Program-made: the position numbers and the translations under genes
Assembly (NCBI GenBank): GCA_019347795.1
Contig: JAHWKS010000330.1
Coordinates: 1-6,637, forward strand
Direction: 5' to 3'
Source of the DNA: Planctomycetota bacterium
GTDB lineage: Bacteria; Planctomycetota; Planctomycetia; Pirellulales; Pirellulaceae
DNA: 6,637 nucleotides
The notes under the pieces: generated by a model
The model's database searches: none
The model's input: only the letters and a program-made list of their open reading frames with translations
What the model was told of the DNA's origin: nothing
Shown: in pieces, positions 1 to 5,079 of the stretch
Layout of the letters: every line of letters begins with the position of its first letter
Numbering within the stretch: position 1 is the first letter of the stretch

Positions 1-11
1 TCTTCCGATCT
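1..11. other. Illumina adapter remnant at contig end
   Basis: The first 11 bases, TCTTCCGATCT, are identical to the insert-proximal end of the Illumina TruSeq-type adapter. Read on the minus strand they are AGATCGGAAGA, the usual start of adapter read-through. They lie exactly at the window end and interrupt the response regulator reading frame: codons up to V-D and the first two bases (CG) of the next codon look genuine, then the adapter begins. These bases should not be treated as genomic, and the residues they would encode (D-R-K) are artefactual. A chance match of a given 11-mer at a given position is about one in four million. Confidence 0.88.
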
Positions 12-52
12 CGGTCCACAGCCGAATCGTCCACGACGAGCACGCTAGGCAT
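12..52 (-). CDS. Response regulator receiver protein, N-terminal fragment
   Basis: The ATG at 52-50 opens a frame reading MPSVLVVDDSAVD plus two bases of a further codon, then runs into adapter sequence. The pattern hydrophobic-LVVDDS is the first beta strand and acidic pocket of a CheY-like receiver domain; the two adjacent aspartates (residues 8-9) would help bind Mg2+. The phosphoacceptor aspartate, the switch Thr/Ser and Lys, and any output domain lie outside the window. An AGAGG ribosome binding site is 6 nt upstream. The gene lies 127 nt downstream of the hybrid kinase on the same strand, so it is the likely cognate partner, although the kinase already carries two receivers of its own. 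From memory, similar planctomycete proteins start MPxVLVVDDSxVDRR and continue into a receiver with various C-terminal domains, so the output domain cannot be predicted. Only 13 residues support this call. Confidence 0.72.
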
Positions 53-58
53 AGCACA

Positions 59-63
59 CCTCT
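59..63 (-). promoter_or_regulatory. Ribosome binding site of the response regulator
   Basis: On the minus strand AGAGG ends 6 nt before the ATG at 52. This is a good Shine-Dalgarno match at normal spacing. It supports the ATG as the true start of a gene of which only 13 codons are visible. Confidence 0.6.
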
Positions 64-125
64 GAAAAAGGCGACGGTGTTGGTCGATCAGGATACCACG
101 TCCGCTCACGCTCCGCACCGGGCGC

Positions 126-150
126 GTCCTTTCGCGGAGCGAAAGACGAC
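126..150 (-). other. Stem-loop between kinase and response regulator
   Basis: CTTTCGC at 129-135 and GCGAAAG at 139-145 form a perfect 7-bp stem around a 3-nt loop (136-138). GTC at 126-128 can pair with GAC at 148-150 across a 2-nt bulge, lengthening the arm. It begins about 30 nt after the kinase stop codon and about 75 nt before the response regulator start. No T-run follows on the minus strand, so it is not a standard intrinsic terminator. It could protect or attenuate the message between the two genes, or have no role. Confidence 0.35.
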
Positions 151-179
151 CTAGCCGGGAACGAATTCTTTCTCAACGA

Positions 180-3100
180 CTATGCGCGGCTTTCTTCTTT
201 CACATGTTCGGCAAGCGTCGCGGCGAGCCGCTCAACGCTCCGCTCCACCTCCGCAAACTCGTCCTCTAAATGCTCCAAGCGACTGGTGCGCCCCATCGCC
301 TCCAGACGCTCCGCCGATTGCATCGCGCGGCCGGCGTGGAAGCAGCGTATGGACCCTTTCAGCACGTGAGCGGCGAACTGGAGCCGGGCGGCGTCCGACG
401 TTTCCACTGCGCGACGCAGGTTGGCCATCAGCCGCGGGCGCTCCTCCAAGAAGCTCTCTACCAGATCGCACAAAAGCCGCTGGTCACCGCCCACGGCCCG
501 AAGCGCGGCGGCCGGGCTCCAGACCTGGGGGACTCGATTGTCTTCTTCGTCGCCGTCCGCCTCGGCGGCTGGAGACTCGGCCGACTCCCAGGCGCTGCGG
601 CTTTCGCCGTGGCGGGATTCACCGTCGGCGCGCGCCCGCCGCAGCGCCAGCACCTTCTCCAGAGTCGTCAGGAACTGCCGGATCTGGATCGGCTTGGAGA
701 TGTATTCGTCGGCGCCCGATTCCAGGCACCGTTCCCGGTCCCCCTTCATGGCGTGCGCTGTGAGCGAGATGATCGGCGTCGGCGGGCGATGCGCCGCTTG
801 CTCGCGGCGTCGGATTTCCCGCGTCGCGGCCAGGCCGTCCATCTCGGGCATTTGCACGTCCATGAGAACGAGGTCGAAGTCCACCTTCTCCCACGCCTCC
901 AGCGCCGCCCGGCCGGTGCCCACCACCGTCACGTCATGCCCCTGCCGGCGAAGCAGGCCCACGGCGAGCTTCTGGTTGACGATGCTATCCTCGGCTAAGA
1001 GAATGTGCAACTGGCGCCAATCACGGGCATGGGCGGGCGAGGCGGCTTCGACCTCGTCGGCTTCCAACGCCCGCACGCCTAAGACCCGTCCCACGGCGTC
1101 GAACAACTCCGATTGCTTGATCGGCTTGAGCAGGCATTCGGCCACCTCCAATTCGCGACAGCGGCGGATATCGCCCGGCCGGTCCCCCGAGGCCAGCATC
1201 AGAACGACGTCGGCCCGGTTGAGACCGCGCCGCTGCGCCTCCGCGGTGATCCGCTCAATTAAGTCGAAGCCGCTCATCCCGGGCATGTGGGCATCGATCA
1301 ACGCGAGACGGAACGGCTGTTCGGACGAGGCCAGAGCCCGCAGCGCCTCTTCTCCATCCTGGGCGAGCGTCGGGGCCAGGCCCCAACTCTTGAGCATCTC
1401 ATCCAGGATTTCGCGATGAGTCTGGTTGTCGTCCACCACCAGCACCGGCATGTCCCGAATGCTCTCGACCTCGTCCACCGGCGCGGCGCCCTCTTCGCCC
1501 TTGGCGATGGGAACCGTCACCGTGAAGTGGAACGTGCTGCCGCGGCCGACCTCGCTCTCCACGCCGATGGCCCCGCCCATCAGGTCCACGAGCTTACTGG
1601 AGATCGCCAGTCCCAAGCCGGTTCCGCCAAAGCGCCGGGTCGTGGAAGCGTCTGCCTGCTCGAAGGCGTCGAAGATGCGCCGCAACTTATCGGCGGGCAC
1701 GCCCACGCCGGTGTCCTTCACCGCAAACCGCAGCGTCGCTGCCTCCTCCGTCTTCGAATCACACGCCACGTCCAGGATCACTTCGCCCTGCTCGGTGAAC
1801 TTGATCGCATTCCCCACCAGGTTAAAGACCACCTGCCGCAGCCGCGTGCTGTCGCCGACGATCATCTCCGGCGCCGCGGGATCGAACCGGCAGGCCAGCT
1901 CCAATCCCTTGTGGTGGGCGCGGAGGGAAAGCGTCTTAATCGTATCGCCCAGCACCTCGCGAAGATCGAGCGGCTCGTACTCCAGGTCGAGCTTGCCCGC
2001 CTCAATCTTCGAAAAGTCCAGAATGTCGTTGATCACCGTGAGCAGCACCTGTCCCGACTCGCGGATCATCGTCAGGTACTCGCGCTGCTCGTCGTTCAGC
2101 TCGGTCTCCAAAAGCAATTCCGTCATGCCGAACACGCCGTTGAGCGGCGTGCGAATCTCATGGCTCATGTTCGCCAGGAATTCGCTCTTGGCCACATTGG
2201 CGGCCTCGGCGGCTCGCTTCGCCTCTTCGCGCTCTTGCTCAATGCGAATGCGATCCGTGACATCCCAAAAAATGCCTTGGACGCCTGTGCACATGCCCCG
2301 GCTGTCGAACAGCGGCGTCTTGCGCACCTCGACGTAGAGTTTTTCTCCGTCGGGGGTCGTGTGCTCGTCCACCGTGGCGTATCCCTGCCGCTGCTCGATC
2401 ACCCGGCGGTCGTCCTCCTGGTACTTCGCCGCCAGCTCGGGAGGGAACAAGTCGCGATCGGTCCGGCCGAAGATGCGATCTGCGGGGCGCGCGACGAGGT
2501 CGCAGAACGACTTGTTCACAAATACGAACTGCCCGTTCAAATCCTTGCGAATGACGTGGACCGGCAGGTTCTGCACGAGCGACTCGTACAGCGCCTCGGA
2601 CTCCTCCAGCCGGCGCCGCGCCTCGCGCTCGACCGTCACGTCGCGGAGGAAAAGCGTGAACACCGCCCGGCCGCGCAGGGGAACGGGCTGAATGGCGATC
2701 TCCGCCATGAAGGGCTCGCCGTTTTTCCGCTGCAGCGTCAACTCCATGCGCTTGCCCACCATCGAGCCTTGCCCGGTCGATTGGTAGTTCTTCAGGTTGT
2801 CGTGATACCGCTTGCGAGACTGCGGGGGGAAGAACAGCTCGGCCAGATCTTTGCCAATCGCCTGGTCGCGCATGCAGCGGAAGGTGGCCTCCGCGGCGCG
2901 GTTGAACTCGAGGATTTTCCCTTCCTCGTCGATGGTGATGATGCAGTCGATGGCGGCCTCGAAACATGCCCGCAGCCGCATCTCGCTTTCGCGCAGCTCG
3001 CCGGCCGTCTCCCGCTGCTCGCGCAGGTCGCGCGAGACGACGGCGTAGGAGACCACGTCCTTCGATCCGCCGCGCTGCGTGAGCACGACCATCGACACCG

Positions 3101-3791
3101 GCGTCTCGACTTTGTCCTTTCCCGCCAGCGTGAAGTCTCCCTGCCACACGCCCTCCGCCGCGGCGGCGGGCAGGATCGTTTCCTCCAGTTGCCGGCGCCG
3201 CACCGGGGGGTGGAAGTCGGCGAGCTTCAGCGTGTTGACCGGATGCTTCGGCCCCAGGCCCATCAGCGATCGGGCGGCGCGGTTCAGGTAGATCACCGAC
3301 TGCTGCGCGTTGGCGACGCACACGAAATCGGGCGTTGTCTCGAGGATCGTCCGCCACTGCGTCTCGGCGAAGTGAATGCGACGATGATCTTTGGATTTCT
3401 TCTCCAGCGCTTCCCGGGTCTGCTGCGTCAATTGCGTTTGCTCGGCCAGCCGCTCCTCGGTTTGCTGCGACTTCTCGTTCTGGCGGCTGAGCGCGTCTTT
3501 CGCTTCTTTGGTTTCTTGCGATTGCGACGCGAGGGCGGTCTGCGTTTCCGCGAGCTGCTCATCGCGGCGCCTCACCTCCGCTTCCAGCGCGGCCCGCCCC
3601 GCGGTGAGCGCCCGCTCCAGCCGACGCCAAACGGCATAGATCCCCGCCGCGAGAGCGATCACCGCCACGCCGATCAAAAGCCCCGGGAAGTGGATGCCTC
3701 CGTCTCCGCCGAAAACGGCGAGTAGAACGCAGGCGGCCCCCGTTGCGGCCAGCAGCCCAAGCAGCGCGTATAGCCACGCGGCGCGATTCAT
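180..3791 (-). CDS. Hybrid sensor histidine kinase (PAS3-HisKA-HATPase-REC2-HPt)
   Basis: This 1203-residue multistep phosphorelay kinase probably sits in the inner membrane. Two hydrophobic segments (about 4-28 and 35-55) are joined by only some 7 residues, so there is almost no periplasmic sensor and sensing is probably cytoplasmic. Next come a Gln/Glu/Lys-rich coiled coil (57-140) and three PAS domains (about 145-258, 270-388, 398-515). HisKA has the H-box SHEIRTPLNG with H544 as phosphoacceptor. The HATPase domain shows the N-box (N657, N661), G1 box DTGVG (693-697), F-box FDAFEQ (707-712) and G2 box GGTGLGL (722-728). Receiver 1 (780-905) keeps D787, D788, D833, S868 and K889; receiver 2 (927-1050) keeps E934, D935, D978, T1011 and K1033. 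After an acidic, Ser-rich linker (1053-1088), a C-terminal HPt domain has AHVLKGS with H1142. No key residue is missing, so a full His-Asp-His relay is expected. The ATG is preceded by GGAAG at 5-nt spacing. The ligand is unknown. A response regulator gene follows 127 nt downstream on the same strand. Confidence 0.96.
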   Translation of the reverse strand: MNRAAWLYALLGLLAATGAACVLLAVFGGDGGIHFPGLLIGVAVIALAAGIYAVWRRLERALTAGRAALEAEVRRRDEQLAETQTALASQSQETKEAKDALSRQNEKSQQTEERLAEQTQLTQQTREALEKKSKDHRRIHFAETQWRTILETTPDFVCVANAQQSVIYLNRAARSLMGLGPKHPVNTLKLADFHPPVRRRQLEETILPAAAAEGVWQGDFTLAGKDKVETPVSMVVLTQRGGSKDVVSYAVVSRDLREQRETAGELRESEMRLRACFEAAIDCIITIDEEGKILEFNRAAEATFRCMRDQAIGKDLAELFFPPQSRKRYHDNLKNYQSTGQGSMVGKRMELTLQRKNGEPFMAEIAIQPVPLRGRAVFTLFLRDVTVEREARRRLEESEALYESLVQNLPVHVIRKDLNGQFVFVNKSFCDLVARPADRIFGRTDRDLFPPELAAKYQEDDRRVIEQRQGYATVDEHTTPDGEKLYVEVRKTPLFDSRGMCTGVQGIFWDVTDRIRIEQEREEAKRAAEAANVAKSEFLANMSHEIRTPLNGVFGMTELLLETELNDEQREYLTMIRESGQVLLTVINDILDFSKIEAGKLDLEYEPLDLREVLGDTIKTLSLRAHHKGLELACRFDPAAPEMIVGDSTRLRQVVFNLVGNAIKFTEQGEVILDVACDSKTEEAATLRFAVKDTGVGVPADKLRRIFDAFEQADASTTRRFGGTGLGLAISSKLVDLMGGAIGVESEVGRGSTFHFTVTVPIAKGEEGAAPVDEVESIRDMPVLVVDDNQTHREILDEMLKSWGLAPTLAQDGEEALRALASSEQPFRLALIDAHMPGMSGFDLIERITAEAQRRGLNRADVVLMLASGDRPGDIRRCRELEVAECLLKPIKQSELFDAVGRVLGVRALEADEVEAASPAHARDWRQLHILLAEDSIVNQKLAVGLLRRQGHDVTVVGTGRAALEAWEKVDFDLVLMDVQMPEMDGLAATREIRRREQAAHRPPTPIISLTAHAMKGDRERCLESGADEYISKPIQIRQFLTTLEKVLALRRARADGESRHGESRSAWESAESPAAEADGDEEDNRVPQVWSPAAALRAVGGDQRLLCDLVESFLEERPRLMANLRRAVETSDAARLQFAAHVLKGSIRCFHAGRAMQSAERLEAMGRTSRLEHLEDEFAEVERSVERLAATLAEHVKEESRA

Positions 3792-3796
3792 AAACG

Positions 3797-3801
3797 CTTC
3801 C
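3797..3801 (-). promoter_or_regulatory. Ribosome binding site of the hybrid kinase
   Basis: GGAAG on the minus strand lies 5 nt before the ATG at 3791. It is a modest Shine-Dalgarno match that supports this start. The hydrophobic segment beginning a few residues after the Met also fits a true N-terminus. Confidence 0.4.
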
Positions 3802-3850
3802 GCATCGGGCGCAACGTCGATGGTCCGCCCAAGAACAATTACCTCAATCA

Positions 3851-3868
3851 GCGCGCCTCGACGCGCGC
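3851..3868. repeat. GCGCGC inverted repeat upstream of the kinase
   Basis: GCGCGC at 3851-3856 and again at 3863-3868 form a 6-bp stem around a 6-nt spacer. It lies 60 nt upstream of the kinase start, in the likely leader. It could be an operator or a leader hairpin, but a short GC-only palindrome is easily expected by chance in DNA of this composition. Confidence 0.25.
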
Positions 3869-3892
3869 AGACAAGCCCATTCCCTGCTAGTC

Positions 3893-3921
3893 ATCGTGCC
3901 TCATTCGCCGGCGCCCGTCAA
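3893..3921 (-). promoter_or_regulatory. Weak candidate promoter for the hybrid kinase
   Basis: On the minus strand TTGACG (3921-3916) is a 5-of-6 match to the sigma-70 -35 box. It is followed after 17 nt by CACGAT (3898-3893), which matches the -10 consensus at only 3 of 6 positions. It lies about 100 nt upstream of the kinase ATG, inside the 203-nt gap after the PAC2 stop, where a promoter would be expected if the kinase is transcribed separately. The poor -10 box makes this tentative. Confidence 0.2.
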
Positions 3922-3946
3922 GCAAATTCAACCCCGCCGATCGAGT

Positions 3947-3965
3947 TTCCGCCGACGCAGCGGAA
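3947..3965 (-). terminator. Possible stem-loop after the PAC2 gene
   Basis: TTCCGC (3947-3952) and GCGGAA (3960-3965) form a 6-bp perfect stem with a 7-nt loop, starting 29 nt after the PAC2 stop codon. No T-run follows on the minus strand, and the stem is short, so an intrinsic terminator is doubtful. Its position just after a gene end is the main argument for it. Confidence 0.22.
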
Positions 3966-3994
3966 GGGCCTGCCGATCGCGGCGAAGGCGATGT

Positions 3995-4933
3995 TTAGGG
4001 CGTTTTGAACAGATCCAGAAAGCGGTCTTCGTAGTCGGCGAAGACGCCGAGCTGGTCGAGCACCTGCTTGAGCTCGTAGGCTTTGGCGCGGTCTTCTTGG
4101 GCTTGGGAGAAGAGGCGTTCGATGCGGCGCTCCTCTTCGGGACTAAGGCGGTCCTCCTCGTCCGGTTCGATCGCGAACGACTCCTCCTCCTCGTCTTCCT
4201 CGACCGCATGCTGCACGCGCAAGAGGAGCTCGCCCAATTGCTGCTCCATCGCCTCCGCCTGCTCCGCCAGTTCCGAAAGATCGATGGTCACGTCGGCCAT
4301 GGCGGTGAAGACGTTCAGCACAGACAGCGATGCTTTAGGAAATGGGAGTTGGGCGAAGACTGACGGCATCTCGCCCAACAGGCAGGCGCCGCGCAGTTTC
4401 CGCTCGGCCGCGGCGCCCAAGAGGACGCCGTTGAGTCCGCCGATGTGGCCTTCCTCGAGAATGGTCAGCTCCTGCTGCCTTAGCTTGTCGAGCGTTTCGC
4501 GATCCGTGGCCGCTCCGAAGACGCGGCTCTCGTGCTCGGGGCGCATCTGCGTGGCCATGGCGGCGAAGGTGAATACCTGCTCGACGCCCAACTCCTCGGC
4601 GTACTCGATCAGCCGGCGGCAGAACGCATAACGTCCCATCGGGGGCTGCGCTTCTCCAATGAAGACCACCAGGTCGCGCTGCTCGCCGGGATCGCGCCAG
4701 ACGAAGAACCGGCTCCGCGGCAGCCGGCCCGCACGGATCAGGCCGTCCTTCACCTCGACATGCTCCACGTCGAACAGTTCGCCGGCCGCCATTTCGGCGA
4801 AGGCGTGCATGCCGAGCTTCGCCATCAGGTAATAACCCGCGCTGATCGCCACGTTGCCCATGCCGGGCCACACGGCAACCAGCCAGGGACGATGAAGCTT
4901 CATTTCCTGGGGCATTCGCTTCGCCGCCTCCAT
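3995..4933 (-). CDS. PAC2 family protein with acidic coiled-coil tail
   Basis: The 312-residue product resembles the PAC2 (proteasome assembly chaperone 2-like) family. Family-like blocks are the N-terminal VAVWPGMGNVAISAGYYL (20-37), FIGEAQPPMGRY (91-102), and the Gly-rich GHIGGLNGVLLG followed by GACLLGEMP (162-190). The PAC2 core spans about 15-220. Residues 220-312 form a highly charged helical tail with an acidic run (245-261) and a predicted coiled coil (263-296). Eukaryotic PAC2 and archaeal PbaA/PbaB help assemble or bind the proteasome; bacterial members are largely uncharacterised, so no reaction is assigned. The C-terminus (DLFKTP) lacks the HbYX motif that lets some homologues dock on proteasomes. 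No signal peptide or membrane segment is seen, so it is cytosolic. The gene stands alone, 146 nt after a terminated gene and 203 nt before the kinase. The annotated ATG has no good ribosome site; Met7 at 4915 has GGAGG 11 nt upstream and may be the real start. Confidence 0.85.
   Translation of the reverse strand: MEAAKRMPQEMKLHRPWLVAVWPGMGNVAISAGYYLMAKLGMHAFAEMAAGELFDVEHVEVKDGLIRAGRLPRSRFFVWRDPGEQRDLVVFIGEAQPPMGRYAFCRRLIEYAEELGVEQVFTFAAMATQMRPEHESRVFGAATDRETLDKLRQQELTILEEGHIGGLNGVLLGAAAERKLRGACLLGEMPSVFAQLPFPKASLSVLNVFTAMADVTIDLSELAEQAEAMEQQLGELLLRVQHAVEEDEEEESFAIEPDEEDRLSPEEERRIERLFSQAQEDRAKAYELKQVLDQLGVFADYEDRFLDLFKTP
4927..4931 (-). promoter_or_regulatory. GGAGG that may set the PAC2 start at 4915
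   Basis: GGAGG on the minus strand overlaps the first codons of the longest PAC2 frame and lies 11 nt before the in-frame ATG at 4915-4913 (Met7). The sequence just upstream of the first ATG at 4933 is T/C-rich with no Shine-Dalgarno match. The spacing is a little long, so the choice between the two starts is open; the PAC2 core is complete either way. Confidence 0.35.
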
Positions 4934-5024
4934 GAAAAAGGGAATCGTCGAGGCGACCGAAGCGCGTGCAATTGATATGCCGCAACTCTTGAATCGACGC
5001 GACGATTGCTTCCCGGAGGCGAAA

Positions 5025-5052
5025 GAGCCCGGCTTCCGAGCGAGCCGGGCTC
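5025..5052 (-). terminator. Intrinsic terminator of the dockerin surface protein gene
   Basis: GAGCCCGGCT (5025-5034) and AGCCGGGCTC (5043-5052) form a perfect 10-bp, GC-rich stem with an 8-nt loop. On the minus strand the stem starts 28 nt after the stop codon of the upstream gene and is followed directly by TTT, a short U-tract. Flanking AAA (5022-5024) and TTT (5056-5058) could extend pairing with a small bulge. Position, stem strength and U-tract agree on a rho-independent terminator that separates this gene from the PAC2 gene. Confidence 0.8.
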
Positions 5053-5079
5053 AACTTTGGGCGAATCCAATGACCACGA

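Noticed and set aside
182..1419. Plus-strand frames at 182-763, 270-998 and 421-1419
   Set aside because: All are antisense to the receiver and HPt domains of the kinase and show no domain-like sequence.
2239..3357. A 372-codon minus-strand frame inside the kinase
   Set aside because: It overlaps the PAS region in another frame. Its Arg/Ala/Pro/Gly-rich product has no motif, while the kinase frame keeps intact PAS and HisKA motifs there.
1287..3725. An 812-codon open frame on the plus strand, opposite the hybrid kinase
   Set aside because: It is fully antisense to a kinase whose domains are unmistakable. Its product is rich in Arg, His, Leu and Gln with no recognisable domain, the usual result of reading GC-rich coding DNA backwards.
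3937..3980. Direct repeat GCCGATCG twice, considered as an operator or attachment site
   Set aside because: Eight-base GC-rich repeats are common here, and nothing else indicates a mobile element or a regulator site.
4943..5007. 8-bp inverted repeat AATCGTCG / CGACGATT upstream of the PAC2 gene
   Set aside because: The arms are about 50 nt apart and short, so pairing is weak and chance occurrence is likely.
4934..5024. Search for a promoter of the PAC2 gene, including a TATCAA-like -10 near 4970
   Set aside because: No acceptable -35 box lies at 16-18 nt from it, so no promoter is called.
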